Positions 39,493-49,964 of a stretch of DNA of 64,000 bases are shown here, one piece after another. Source of the DNA: Leclercia sp. AS011. GTDB taxonomy: Bacteria > Pseudomonadota > Gammaproteobacteria > Enterobacterales > Enterobacteriaceae. The stretch is taken from contig NZ_JBBCMA010000001.1 in NCBI RefSeq assembly GCF_037152535.1, positions 2,108,001 through 2,172,000 on the forward strand, read 5' to 3'. Position 1 is the stretch's first letter, and each line of letters opens with the position of its first letter. The notes under the pieces are model-generated. The model was not told where the DNA came from. It made no database searches and saw only the letters and a list, made by a program, of their open reading frames with translations. Position numbers and translations under genes: made by a program.

Positions 39493-42400
39493 TCAGTTCT
39501 GAATGATCTCAACCGTATGGTTTTGTCTATCATCCTTCAGCGGTATTCTGTCATCAGGGAGGAGAACACCATCCAGCGTCACGCAATATTCTGCATCGCC
39601 GCGTGAAACACTAATCTGATAATGGCTTTCACCATACTGATATGCCATAGAAAAAGACGACCACGCATCCGGTAACCTGGCATGAACACTAAAGTCAGTG
39701 CCGGAACGTTTTATCCCCAGTAATTCCTCGGTAAGTAAACGCCAGGCCCAGCCTGCGGAACCGGTATACCAGCTCCACCCTGCACGTCCGGTATGGGGAG
39801 CGACGCTGTAGACATCAGCACTCATGACATAAGGCTCAGCTTTATAAATCCCGACCGAGTCCGCATTCAGGGTGTGATTTATAGGGTTGAGCATTGACCA
39901 GAGTTGCCAGGCTCGTTCGGCATTCCCCATTCGGGCAAAGGCCATCACTGCCCAGATGGCGCCATGCGTATACTGCCCTCCGTTTTCCCGCACGCCGGGC
40001 AGGTACCCCTGTATGTAGCCCGGATTCGGGCCGTGTCCGTCGAAAGGAGGCGTTAACAGTTTGATCAGCCCTCCTTCGTTATCCACAAGGTGCTTATCCA
40101 GCGCCTGCATGGCCTTTGCGCACCGTCCCGGGTCTGCGGCCCCGGACAATACAGACCAGCTCTGCGCAATCGCATCGATCCGGCAGTCCTGAGAGGCTTT
40201 CGACCCCAGGGGAGTACCATCATCAAAATACCCGCGCCGGTACCATTCACCATCCCAGGCATGGGCTTCGAGATTGCTTTGCAGACGCAGGGCCTGTGCA
40301 CGGCACATAGAGGCGACATTCTCATCCATCCTGCGCTCCGCCAGCGCTGCAAACCGCTGCAAAATATCGTACAGGAAGAAGCCCAGCCAGACGCTTTCAC
40401 CTTTGCCTTCGATACCCACCTGGTTCATCCCGTCATTCCAGTCACCTGCCCCCATCAGCGGCAGGCCGTGCCCCCCGAACCGCTGTCCATACTGAAGAGC
40501 TTTGACGCAGTGTAACCAGAGTGTCTCTTCGGTGCCGCTGATGACCGGCGTGTCATAGACTGACTCTTCACCCGGCTGAAGCGGCCGTCCCTCAAGATAA
40601 GGAATGCGTGTTTCCAGTGCATCCATATCCCCCGTCGTTTCAACATAGTGGCAAACAGCAAAAGGAAGCCACAGGTAGTCATCGGAACAGCGGGTACGCA
40701 CACCGTTTCCGTGTGGCGGGTGCCACCAGTGCTGCACGTCACCCTCGATAAATTGCCGTGATGCACAGAGCATTATCTGTTCACGCATTCGATCCGGAGC
40801 AGCATGGCTCAGTGCCAGCGTATCCTGCAGCTGATCGCGAAAACCAAATGCCCCACCAGACTGATAGTAACCACTGCGGGCCATAAGACGACAGGCTACT
40901 GTCTGATACATTAGCCAGCCATTAACCAGTAAATTTACGGACGTGTCGGGGGTGTTAACCACAATTTTATCGAGCATATTGTGCCAGTGGATATGAACCC
41001 GGTTCAGCGCCTGGCGGACCGCATCTTCGTTCATATAATGGGCAAGCGTCTCCTGAGCGCGAGCATGATTCTCAGCAGCGCCAAGGATGAAAATAAAGGT
41101 CCTCTGATCGCCGTCGATTAATTTGACGGCAGATTGCACCGCCCCGCAGGGATCCTGGCCGGCGCCCGTCTTACCTGATAGCCTGAGCAGTTTCATCGCA
41201 GACGGGGCGTGCAGCGAGCCGTTGCGACCGATAAACTCCCGGCGGTCACCAGTCAGCGAACAGTCATTACCGCTGACGGCAAAAAATGCAGTACGGTCAC
41301 CGCCGTTATCACCATAAAAGTTGTTCGCCAGTACCCCGCAGCCGCCAGGAACACTGGCTGCCTGTGTCACAATGTGAGGAGCCGAGCGAGGTCGGGATTC
41401 ACCCAGCGTCCATTCCACATAGCCAGTTACGGAAAGTTTGCGTGTCCGGCCCGACGTATTACTGAGCGTCAGAAGTGCAAGTTTAACCGGCGCGTCTTCG
41501 GCAACCAGAACAGTCAACTCGCTGTCTATACCGCTTTCACGATGGGCAAAGACGCTGTAACCAAAACCATGGCGCGTCAGGTAATCACCGTGTCCGCGAA
41601 CAGGCAAAACCGTTGGCGACCAGTACTCGCCGCTCTCTTCATCGCGCAGATAAAACGCCTCGCCGCTGCGATCGCTCACCGGATCGTTCTCCCAGGGTGT
41701 CAACCGGTATTCATGCGCATTTTCATACCAGGTATAGGCCTGTCCCGCCTCTGAAATCACACTGCCAAAACGGGAATTTGCCAGTACGTTTGACCATGGT
41801 GCCGGTGTCAGCGCATTTTCCCGCAGGACAATCTGATACTCCCGACCATCCTGAGAAAACCCACCGTATCCGTTGAAATGTTGTAACTGACCGACATCGG
41901 GATTCCACTCCTTGTGCTGATTACGTTCCCGGACTGCGTGAGGTACGAATGCTCTGGCCGGAGGTTTGAGAGTATGAATACGCTGATTAAGCTGCTCACC
42001 AATTCCACCTGCACGATCATCAAGATAAAGACAGGCCACGCTCATCAAAAGCAACTTATCTTCAGCGGAGAGATGCTCGCCATTACGGACAAAAAGCCCA
42101 CCCGTTTTATCCAGCAGACTGGCTTCAGCCCCGGCATAAATTAACTCCATAATCTGATTTTGTAATCCCTGCTGATAACCGCCGGGACTGTTATTGAGGA
42201 TCACCAGATCCACCTCCAGCCCTTTCTGTCTCCAGTACCGGTGTGCCTGAATCAGAGTGGTCACGGCAGCGATACTTTCTTCGCTGGTAATACTCAGCAG
42301 CACTATCGGCAGATCGCCTGAAATTGCCCAGCCCCACAGACCGGACTGACCGCGACGGTTGCGGCTGATCGCCTGTCCCTCGACTCGCAGCTCCTGGACA

Positions 42401-45400
42401 GGGTAAAGCACTGCACTGGCGAGACGATTAAACAACGTGGCATCATCTTCACTGGCATTCATCTGACGTAATACCACCTGACTGTGAGACCTGGCCAGTT
42501 CGAAGACGCGATCAGCGATAGGGTAATCGCGGTATTTTTCCAGCAGAGCCAGACTTTGCTGACGGGTCTCGCTGATGCCATAAATGATATCAATCGTGAC
42601 CGTCTGCCCCGGCTGCATAATGATGGCATGGCGTATCGCCAGTACAGGATCCAGTACTGACCCCGACGTGTTACTAAGCGCTCCTCCAGCCTCTATTGCC
42701 AGGGCATCAGCAGGACTTCTGCCACGGCCAAGAAATTTTGCCCTATTCGTTTCAAATGAGACGGTATGAAGTGTATCGCCATGCACCACCATCATGTGAA
42801 ACAAGCAGGGACTCGGTTCATCCGGGGTGCGCGGGCGCCGGTGGCAAAGAATAGCGTCACGCTCAGGTTCAAGTTCAGTCTGAATAAACAGATTGCTGAA
42901 TGCCGGGTGTGCCAGATCGCTGGCATCAGGGGCCAGTACCACTTCGGCATAGGTTGTCAGCTCCAGAGAGCGGGGCTGGCGTCCACGATGAATGAGTGTG
43001 AGACGTCGCAGTTCAATGTCATCTTCCGGGGAGATAACAATCTGAGTTTTGACGCTGAGTCCACCAAAGGTACGTCTGAATTCAGCACTCGCATCGGTGA
43101 ATATCACTTCTTCTTCGTGTTCGCTGGCGTTGCCTGTCGGCTGCCAGGTATTGCTCCACACGTTGCCCGTCTGCATATCGCGGATATAGCAGAATGCTCC
43201 CCAGTTATCTCGGGTGGTATCACTGCGCCAGCGTGTAAGAGCAATATTTTTCCAGCGACTGTAACCGCCACCGCCTACCGTCAACATCAGATGATATTGA
43301 CTGTTGGACAGGAGCTGAATATCCGGAGCTGGCGTGTCCACCCCATTGAAAATGCGGGGTTCATAGCGAACGGGTTTGACTCTGCCCTCATGAGATTCAA
43401 AATGACGACGTGGGCTGTAGAGATCGAGCGCATCCGGCACGCGCTCCTGTAACAACAGACTCGCTGAACGGAAGGTCGTACTGGACATAAATCGCTCAGT
43501 CATGGGGGCCCCAAGCAATACATGGGCCAACGCCTGAAATGCCATGCCCTGGTGATGTGCCATCCAGGACTGAACCACCGCATAGAGCTGACCAGATGCG
43601 AGGCGTGAGGGGGTATAATCCAGCGCTTCATAAAAACCATATTCGCCGTGTGCGCCATTTTTTTGCAGCCTGAACAGGTTCTCACAGGCTTTCTGTGGAG
43701 AGACCATCAACGCCAGCAATGTGGCATAAGGGGCGACAACCATGTCATCAGCAAGCCCCCTGCGCAGACCGAGGCCCGGCACGCCAAAGGCCTGATACTG
43801 ATAATTATACTGAACATCAAAAGCATGATAACCAGACTCTGAAACCCCCCAGGGTACTCCGCGTTCTTTCCCCCAGTGGATCTGGCGCATAACTGCCGAC
43901 TGACTCATCTCATCGAGCAGGCTACCAGGCCAGGTAGGCATTACAAGATTCGGCATCAGGTATTCAAACATGGATCCGCTCCACGACATCAGGGCAGTTT
44001 CATTATCAATCGTGGTAAAAAGTCGACCCAGCGCGTACCAGCTTTTAAGAGGAAGTTGATTAGTCGCAATGGCAAGAAAACTGGTCAGGCGAATTTCAGA
44101 CGGCAGGAGATCATAGTGGCTCTTGTCAGGCGTATTTGTGTCACAGTTATAACCAACACTGAGCAGACTGGTTGCTTCGTTGTACAGGAAGGCGAAATCC
44201 ATCCGGGCATGTTCATCCAGCCGCTGTTCAAGCTCGGTGATAATATTGAGTCGCATCCGGGCCTGCCCCGTCGCTGATGCAGAGGGTGTTTCTTTACCGG
44301 TAAATGTCTCCCGGGCAAGCTCGCTCAGCGTCGGCAGCGTTTGTTTGTTCCAGGATGCAGGTAACCAGCCAAGCAGCAGCGACCACTCATGGCAAAGCTG
44401 AACCAGCTGATGCTCCAGATGTCCTGCCCAGCGCATCTGGAGGGGGGCTCCATGATGACATTGCGTGATCAGATGGTTGCTCTGGGTGCGCATGTTTTTC
44501 AGCTCGCTGAAAAATGCCTGCGGAGAGAGCGACACCGCGAACAGGTAGTGTTTGCGCAGCAGCCGCAGGCTGTCCGGGGGATTCTGACCCCACTGGTTTT
44601 CCAGAATACCCAGCGTATCGTTCAGTCCTTCCAGTATTTGTTGGCTGTTTAAAACAGGCTGATGACGCATGGCGGACAGCCCTGCACGCAGGGTCAACAG
44701 ATGCCCCGCCAGGTTGCCGCTGTCAACACTCGAGATGTAGCGTGGGCTGAGGGGGGCCAGCGTACGGGTGTCATACCAGTTGTAGAGATGGCCCCGGTAG
44801 TGCTCCATTTTATCCAGCGTGTCGAGCGTGAGCGACACGCGCCGGAGCACCTCTCCGCCGGGCAGATAGCCAAAGTCCCATGCCGTCAGGTTAGCCATAA
44901 GGGAAAGGCCAATATTGGTAGGGGAAGTGCGATGGGCCACCTTCGGTTGCGGTAGTTCCTGGTAGTTATCAGGCGGAAGCCAGTTCTCTTTTTCTGTGGC
45001 AAAGGTTTCAAAAAACGCCCAGATTTCACGGCCAGTCTGGCGTAACAGCTGTTTTTGTTCCTGATTTGGCGAAAACACCTTACGCACGGGCTGGCGACTC
45101 AGCCAGCTCATCAGCAGCGGTGCCACACACCATAACATACCGATCGGCAACGCAATTCCCAGCAGTTGTGGTGCAAATTGTCCGGTCAGTATTATCAGCG
45201 TCACGCCACAGGCTACATTCAGCCACATCGCCTGATAAAACCGCGCAAAAGCGGGTGTGGACTGATTGCTGTCGTGGCTGTGAATGACCCACTGGCTGAG
45301 GCTACGCCTGCTGATCCCCAGTCGCCATAGCGTCACGGCAATCGCCTTCAACGAATATCCGGCTTCGTGTGGCAGTACCGCAAAATTAATCCCGATACCT

Positions 45401-48075
45401 GACAAACGCTTCAGCGCGCCCGCCCCCACCAGTAACAGATGCGGCTTCAGGCGGCGACGCAGAGGTTTATGCAGAAGATCATGGGCAATGCAGAGGATGG
45501 ATGGTAATAGCCATATCAGTGAAAGTACGCCCAGCCAGTAAACCGGATTGGGTACCCCAAGCAGGGTAAAGAACAGCAATACCAGTAAAGAGGGGGCGAC
45601 CAGACTGCGCCGCAGATTATCAAGTAATTTCCAGTAAGAAAGCGCGGTCAGCGGATTCCTGTCTCGGGTTCCATCGGCTTTTCTGACGCGTGGTTTCAGC
45701 CAGTTAAGCAGTTGCCAGTCACCCCGGATCCAGCGTGAACGCCGTGCAACATCCGACAAATAATTATTAGGGTATTGTTCGTAGAGCAACACCTCACTCA
45801 GCAGACCCGAACGGGCATAGCATCCTTCGAGGAGGTCATGGCTGAGGACCAGATTTTCCGGGCAGGTGTTGGCGGTGGCCTGCATAAAAATATCAACATC
45901 GTAAATCCCTTTGCCCACGAACGATCCTTCCCCAAACAGATCCTGATAAATATCCGAAGACATCATCGAATAGGGGTTATTGCCCGGTATGCTGCTGCGC
46001 AGCGCTGCGTAACGCCCCTGACCGTTGCGTGGTATCTCCTCTGCAAGGCCGGGTTGCAGAATGCCGAATCCTTTGACAACCCTCTGGCTTACTGGATCAT
46101 ATACTGGCGTATTCAGCGGATGTGCCATTGCCGCGACCAGTTTGTGTGCCGTATCGCGCGGCAGCAACGTATCACTGTCCAGGGTAATAACGTATTTAAT
46201 GTGACCTGGTAAAAGGTGGGTAGGCATGTCTGCTACGCTGACGAATTGTGTCCCCGGATGGCGTAACCAGCTGTTCAGTAACGCCAGCTTTCCCCGCTTG
46301 CGTTCATAGCCCATCCAGGTTCCTTCAGCGGAGTTCCATTCAGGCTGGCGGTGTAGCAGATAAAAACGTGGCCGCCCGGAGGGATAGCGGCGGTTCAGCG
46401 CCTGCGTATCGGCGATCGCCTGTCTCAGCAGTATGTGACTTTCTGGCGAGGGTTCATTTTCAGAATCAGCGAAGTCAGTGAGCAGCGCGAACCTGAGATT
46501 TTCGTTTTCATTCCCCAGCCAACAGACTTCAAGGCTGGTAAGGAGCTTAGTGAAACTTTGGTGGCTGGTCAGCATGCAGGGGATGACTAACAGGGTGGCG
46601 CTGTCAGCGGGAATACCGGTTGAAAAATCCATTCCCGGCAACGGGCGAGGAACACGAAAGCGGGTGGTTGCGTCACTGAGTAAATCACTTATTAACTGAG
46701 TTAAAGCGATAATCAAAGGCAGTATCACTGCGATCAACAGCCACTGTGCGCCCTGCATGGCAGTTTCGTGCAAAATTGCCGCGGTTGTTGCGGTGGTCAA
46801 CAACGCCAGGCTTCCAAGCCATGACAGCAGGGTTATTCTGTTGAAACTGTGCCGCAAGCGTATGAGACTTGAAGTATCTGCCAGGAGATGAATTTCCAGC
46901 GCCTGTCGACCTTCGCCTGCGAGATAATAACCAACATGATGTTCCGGTGTATCGGGAGCATTCTTTCCTGACAGCCGCAGTACTCTGTCAGCAACCTCTG
47001 GCTCGCTGAGACCACTGTCTCTGGCCAGGACCTCAACAACGTGTCGGTAATGATCCCGGGTATTGAAGTGCATCCGGGGGTAGATCCCGGCAGGATCATT
47101 ACGTAAAGCCTGTTCGACGACACTTATCGTTTCGGCGAAATCAGCCCAGTCCGTTTCACTCAGTAACCGCAGACCCGCGATGCTGTTGCTGACAGACAGC
47201 TGGCTGGCGGCAAGCTGTTGATTAAAGTTATGTATGAGAACGTCGGAGGTGATCCCCTGTTCCCGAAGGCTCTGTTCAACCCAGTTCAGAGGTAACGACA
47301 GCGCGTTACCATGCCCCTGCAGGCGCCGCACCAGTTCGGCGACAAACGCACTGGTTAAAGGAGGCCGGGAGCGTGCCATGTCGGCAACTACCATGATTAA
47401 ATCACCAGGCGCACTCTCGGCGCATTCGAAAATCCTTGTTATCCACGTATCGGCCAGATTTCTGTCCTGCTGCGCTTTTACCACTTCCACGCTTATACGA
47501 CGAAGATTTTCTATCAGCGCCAGGCGCAGCATTCCCGGTAATGCCCAGACTTCACCTAATGTCAGAGGTGTCACCTGTTGATAAGCTGTGAGATAGCTGG
47601 TCAGACTGGCGGCATCCCAGCGGCCATCACCGTGAGCAATAGCCTCTGATGCAATGTTGTAAATTCGTGGGCAATTCAGCGGCGACATCAGCGACGGGAG
47701 TCCTTTACCAAAGCTTTTTGGTAAGTGCTGGCGGACAGTGCGTATCTGTTCTTCAATCAGATAGTAATTGTCCAGCAACCACTCTCCGGCGGGCATGATA
47801 CTGGTCTTTTTACCCGCGTTAAGCTCATAGCAGTTTTGAGTGATGATAGCCTCATTGTCGCCAAGCCTTTTCAGAAGATAATAAGGATGTTTATCCGGTG
47901 ATAATTTATGGGTTCGCGCCAGCTTCTGACCGTAGCGCTCCATCTGGGCGGTCGAAAAGAGTTCTAACCGCGGAGGACTTTCACCGGCAGGATCGTTCGC
48001 TGAAAACGTTACGTTTTCAGCAGCATTCCTCGGAATACGGGAGCGGTTAAACCACACTTTGGGGTTCATTTTCAT
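39493..48075 (-). CDS. Cyclic beta-1,2-glucan synthase (NdvB/ChvB type)
   Basis: A giant protein of 2860 residues, the size of Agrobacterium ChvB. The N-terminal 400 or so residues are helical. A membrane pair near 430-470 comes before a family-84/2 glycosyltransferase domain: IPCMLTSHQSFTKLL near 500, TLDSDTLLPRDTA near 632 (DxD-type), and RRSRWIRGDWQLLNW near 780. Further membrane helices follow to about 1000. The long C-terminal part carries beta-sandwich repeats and a GH94 phosphorylase-like domain with GAFGFRDQLQDTLAL and GAGDWNDGMNQVG near 2545, which controls ring size. Such synthases export cyclic glucans to the periplasm for osmotic adaptation and host interaction. The ATG at 48075 is chosen; a GTG nine codons earlier is possible. 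No separate exporter (NdvA/ChvA) is seen in the window. Confidence 0.92.
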   Translation of the reverse strand: MKMNPKVWFNRSRIPRNAAENVTFSANDPAGESPPRLELFSTAQMERYGQKLARTHKLSPDKHPYYLLKRLGDNEAIITQNCYELNAGKKTSIMPAGEWLLDNYYLIEEQIRTVRQHLPKSFGKGLPSLMSPLNCPRIYNIASEAIAHGDGRWDAASLTSYLTAYQQVTPLTLGEVWALPGMLRLALIENLRRISVEVVKAQQDRNLADTWITRIFECAESAPGDLIMVVADMARSRPPLTSAFVAELVRRLQGHGNALSLPLNWVEQSLREQGITSDVLIHNFNQQLAASQLSVSNSIAGLRLLSETDWADFAETISVVEQALRNDPAGIYPRMHFNTRDHYRHVVEVLARDSGLSEPEVADRVLRLSGKNAPDTPEHHVGYYLAGEGRQALEIHLLADTSSLIRLRHSFNRITLLSWLGSLALLTTATTAAILHETAMQGAQWLLIAVILPLIIALTQLISDLLSDATTRFRVPRPLPGMDFSTGIPADSATLLVIPCMLTSHQSFTKLLTSLEVCWLGNENENLRFALLTDFADSENEPSPESHILLRQAIADTQALNRRYPSGRPRFYLLHRQPEWNSAEGTWMGYERKRGKLALLNSWLRHPGTQFVSVADMPTHLLPGHIKYVITLDSDTLLPRDTAHKLVAAMAHPLNTPVYDPVSQRVVKGFGILQPGLAEEIPRNGQGRYAALRSSIPGNNPYSMMSSDIYQDLFGEGSFVGKGIYDVDIFMQATANTCPENLVLSHDLLEGCYARSGLLSEVLLYEQYPNNYLSDVARRSRWIRGDWQLLNWLKPRVRKADGTRDRNPLTALSYWKLLDNLRRSLVAPSLLVLLFFTLLGVPNPVYWLGVLSLIWLLPSILCIAHDLLHKPLRRRLKPHLLLVGAGALKRLSGIGINFAVLPHEAGYSLKAIAVTLWRLGISRRSLSQWVIHSHDSNQSTPAFARFYQAMWLNVACGVTLIILTGQFAPQLLGIALPIGMLWCVAPLLMSWLSRQPVRKVFSPNQEQKQLLRQTGREIWAFFETFATEKENWLPPDNYQELPQPKVAHRTSPTNIGLSLMANLTAWDFGYLPGGEVLRRVSLTLDTLDKMEHYRGHLYNWYDTRTLAPLSPRYISSVDSGNLAGHLLTLRAGLSAMRHQPVLNSQQILEGLNDTLGILENQWGQNPPDSLRLLRKHYLFAVSLSPQAFFSELKNMRTQSNHLITQCHHGAPLQMRWAGHLEHQLVQLCHEWSLLLGWLPASWNKQTLPTLSELARETFTGKETPSASATGQARMRLNIITELEQRLDEHARMDFAFLYNEATSLLSVGYNCDTNTPDKSHYDLLPSEIRLTSFLAIATNQLPLKSWYALGRLFTTIDNETALMSWSGSMFEYLMPNLVMPTWPGSLLDEMSQSAVMRQIHWGKERGVPWGVSESGYHAFDVQYNYQYQAFGVPGLGLRRGLADDMVVAPYATLLALMVSPQKACENLFRLQKNGAHGEYGFYEALDYTPSRLASGQLYAVVQSWMAHHQGMAFQALAHVLLGAPMTERFMSSTTFRSASLLLQERVPDALDLYSPRRHFESHEGRVKPVRYEPRIFNGVDTPAPDIQLLSNSQYHLMLTVGGGGYSRWKNIALTRWRSDTTRDNWGAFCYIRDMQTGNVWSNTWQPTGNASEHEEEVIFTDASAEFRRTFGGLSVKTQIVISPEDDIELRRLTLIHRGRQPRSLELTTYAEVVLAPDASDLAHPAFSNLFIQTELEPERDAILCHRRPRTPDEPSPCLFHMMVVHGDTLHTVSFETNRAKFLGRGRSPADALAIEAGGALSNTSGSVLDPVLAIRHAIIMQPGQTVTIDIIYGISETRQQSLALLEKYRDYPIADRVFELARSHSQVVLRQMNASEDDATLFNRLASAVLYPVQELRVEGQAISRNRRGQSGLWGWAISGDLPIVLLSITSEESIAAVTTLIQAHRYWRQKGLEVDLVILNNSPGGYQQGLQNQIMELIYAGAEASLLDKTGGLFVRNGEHLSAEDKLLLMSVACLYLDDRAGGIGEQLNQRIHTLKPPARAFVPHAVRERNQHKEWNPDVGQLQHFNGYGGFSQDGREYQIVLRENALTPAPWSNVLANSRFGSVISEAGQAYTWYENAHEYRLTPWENDPVSDRSGEAFYLRDEESGEYWSPTVLPVRGHGDYLTRHGFGYSVFAHRESGIDSELTVLVAEDAPVKLALLTLSNTSGRTRKLSVTGYVEWTLGESRPRSAPHIVTQAASVPGGCGVLANNFYGDNGGDRTAFFAVSGNDCSLTGDRREFIGRNGSLHAPSAMKLLRLSGKTGAGQDPCGAVQSAVKLIDGDQRTFIFILGAAENHARAQETLAHYMNEDAVRQALNRVHIHWHNMLDKIVVNTPDTSVNLLVNGWLMYQTVACRLMARSGYYQSGGAFGFRDQLQDTLALSHAAPDRMREQIMLCASRQFIEGDVQHWWHPPHGNGVRTRCSDDYLWLPFAVCHYVETTGDMDALETRIPYLEGRPLQPGEESVYDTPVISGTEETLWLHCVKALQYGQRFGGHGLPLMGAGDWNDGMNQVGIEGKGESVWLGFFLYDILQRFAALAERRMDENVASMCRAQALRLQSNLEAHAWDGEWYRRGYFDDGTPLGSKASQDCRIDAIAQSWSVLSGAADPGRCAKAMQALDKHLVDNEGGLIKLLTPPFDGHGPNPGYIQGYLPGVRENGGQYTHGAIWAVMAFARMGNAERAWQLWSMLNPINHTLNADSVGIYKAEPYVMSADVYSVAPHTGRAGWSWYTGSAGWAWRLLTEELLGIKRSGTDFSVHARLPDAWSSFSMAYQYGESHYQISVSRGDAEYCVTLDGVLLPDDRIPLKDDRQNHTVEIIQN

Positions 48076-48230
48076 AGCATTGCTCTGATGCAACGTTAGC
48101 ACGCAGGAGCAGTTGCGAAATCAGTTCAGAAACGTTCTCTCAGGATGGGCGTCAGGCATCAGGGATTTAACAGCTGCCGGAATCTAACATAAGTATAGGA
48201 CATGGGCTCTGATCTGCGGTTGTGGTCGAG

Positions 48231-48395
48231 CTAGCGTCGGGAGATAAACAGAGCTTTACATCCGGGGCAAAGCATGGCTTGGTTGAGTCGGATTTTTGAC
48301 AACGGCTGTGCTGATTTTAAGCCACAAACAGGACAGGCAGCAGTGGCAGTAGACGCACTGCTGAAGAGTTTCATTGCGTAATTGATAACAGACAT
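48231..48395 (-). CDS. Tiny zinc-ribbon protein
   Basis: A 54-residue frame, MSVINYAMKLFSS at the start, with ACPVCGLKSA near residue 20 and LCPGCKALFISRR at the end. Upstream GAAAGGT serves as ribosome site. It reads towards the glucan synthase (156 bp to its start). Together with 38910-39086 it brackets that gene. Confidence 0.6.
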   Translation of the reverse strand: MSVINYAMKLFSSASTATAACPVCGLKSAQPLSKIRLNQAMLCPGCKALFISRR

Positions 48396-48476
48396 GACCA
48401 TTAACCTTTCAATGAATGAGCTTCACCGTATCACATATGGTTAAGTTTTAATCTATATATTTTGAGGCACAGAAAT

Positions 48477-48689
48477 TCAGGAAAGATAAATGTTCGCAGC
48501 CACAGGCCCCCTGTTACCGTTGATCCGGCAAAATTCTATGCGGCTTCCTGGGATGAGTAATTCTGATTCGCGGGAGTTAACGGCTGAAATGTGAAGCAGG
48601 ACGTCTTTTCGGCCATCAGAGGGGATGATGAGGCCTTTACCGCTGAGAATGTCAAAACTTTTGACAATTCCGGTCATTTTATGGGACAA
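48477..48689 (-). CDS. CspH-like cold-shock-domain protein
   Basis: A 70-residue CSD protein closest to E. coli CspH (both begin MSxKMTGIVK and share IIPSDGRK). The RNA-binding motifs are changed: RNP1 reads KGLI instead of GFGFI, and RNP2 reads VLLHIS instead of VFVHF, so nucleic-acid binding may be weaker. Divergent from the Csp gene at 48970. Confidence 0.85.
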   Translation of the reverse strand: MSHKMTGIVKSFDILSGKGLIIPSDGRKDVLLHISAVNSRESELLIPGSRIEFCRINGNRGPVAANIYLS

Positions 48690-48969
48690 GTCAATTCCTT
48701 ATTGAAAACACGTAAATAGTATACATTGAAAATAGCACGCTGCCACTTTTGTTTTCCTTGCAGGATCTCTGGACGGCTAAAATATAATTTGCTTATTATT
48801 ATTTACCGTGCCTTAATGAATCCCATCAGTTCGATGTAAAAACGAACGTTTAACATTTTTCGGGAAGTCCTCATTACCAGGCGCTATCTCTGATATCCCC
48901 TCCTTTTGAGTCCAAACGTTTAATACGATATGTTTGCTATCAATACAATCATTTATAACGGGAGTCAGT

Positions 48970-49188
48970 ATGACCTCAAGAATTAAAGGCCTGGTAAAAT
49001 GGTTTAACGGAGACAAAGGTTTTGGCTTCATCTCTCCTCTTGATGGCAGTAAAGATATCTTTGTCCATTTTTCTGCGCTTAGCGGCGACAACTTTAAAAC
49101 TTTATTTGAAGGACAGAAAGTTGAATTCGCCATTCACAGCGGTGACAAAGGTCCTGCTGCTGCAAACGTAATACTTTGCGATAAATAA
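48970..49188 (+). CDS. CspA-family cold shock protein
   Basis: A 72-residue cold-shock protein with intact RNP1 (KGFGFISP) and RNP2 (IFVHFSAL). It binds single-stranded nucleic acid and acts as an RNA chaperone. Start at MTSRIKG with CGGGAGT upstream. No CspA-type cold box was found in the short region before it. Confidence 0.92.
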   Translation: MTSRIKGLVKWFNGDKGFGFISPLDGSKDIFVHFSALSGDNFKTLFEGQKVEFAIHSGDKGPAAANVILCDK

Positions 49189-49500
49189 ATCTTTGTGGAT
49201 CTGCGACAACGATCAAGGATTATTCCTGAGTAGACATACCCATAAATTAAATGTGATAAAAGCCGTTTAATCCTAATATCAGGTCAGCATATTTTTGCAT
49301 ATGTATGAATGTGTTGACCGATTTGATGAGGTGCAGGACTGCTGCATAAAAATTTCAAAACAGAAGCTAACTGCTTGTTAAATAATAAAGTGCGTAAGGG
49401 GCGAGGCTGCCTCCGAAAGCATCACGTCTTTATTTTTACCTTAGTGGCATCTACCAGTAAACATCACTGAGAGAAAAGATTAACAGATTCATGGTGGCAT
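49189..49500. other. 312-bp gap after the cold shock gene
   Basis: No gene seen. An inverted pair (AATAATAAAGTGCGT near 49381 and CACGTCTTTATT near 49424) around a GC-rich centre could fold, so a small RNA or a terminator is possible. Nothing stronger. Confidence 0.3.
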
Positions 49501-49728
49501 ATGATAAAAATTCTTGTTTTCTTTAATGCCGAACCCTGTAAAGTCATGACCGTTCTGGAGGGTATATCCTCTATCAGACGAGAATATCCGAACGGTGATG
49601 AAGCACATCTTCGGATTATGTCCGCTGGCTTTCCTTCATTAACCGGCGATCATGGTGTTGTTTACGTGGCTTCTGACAGGCAGTTAACGTCGCAGGAGAT
49701 ACTCGATGCTGCCAGGAAATATTTATAG
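49501..49728 (+). CDS. Hypothetical small protein
   Basis: A 75-residue protein beginning MIKILVFFNAEPCKVM. The alternating beta/alpha pattern resembles a thioredoxin- or response-regulator-like half fold but no family is recognised. A GGTGG sequence precedes the ATG and a strong terminator follows at 49819. Confidence 0.5.
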   Translation: MIKILVFFNAEPCKVMTVLEGISSIRREYPNGDEAHLRIMSAGFPSLTGDHGVVYVASDRQLTSQEILDAARKYL

Positions 49729-49818
49729 CAGTTTCATTACCTTCTCTGCTTCATGTTTAATTGCGTACCTACCCTATTTATAAGATACAAACAAAAAAAA
49801 TAAGTAAAAAAACTTTAT

Positions 49819-49845
49819 AGCCTGCTAACCGCAGGCTTTTTTTTC
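49819..49845 (+). terminator. Rho-independent terminator
   Basis: AGCCTGC-taacc-GCAGGCT followed by TTTTTTT. Classical form; ends the transcript of the 75-residue gene. Confidence 0.88.
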
Positions 49846-49889
49846 AACACATTCTTTTAAAAATCGCTGTCAAATCAGGAGGTCACACT

Positions 49890-49964
49890 ATGTGCATTGA
49901 CAAAATACAGATGGCCCTCTACCTCCCTTCATGCTATTTTGCCTCTTATGATGAATCCTTCTGA
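49890..49964 (+). CDS. Possible 24-residue small protein or leader peptide
   Basis: ATG with a near-perfect ribosome site (CAGGAGG, seven bases away). The peptide is MCIDKIQMALYLPS followed by an aromatic, acidic end. Nothing else supports coding. The rest of 49729-50196 shows no convincing gene. Confidence 0.3.
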   Translation: MCIDKIQMALYLPSCYFASYDESF

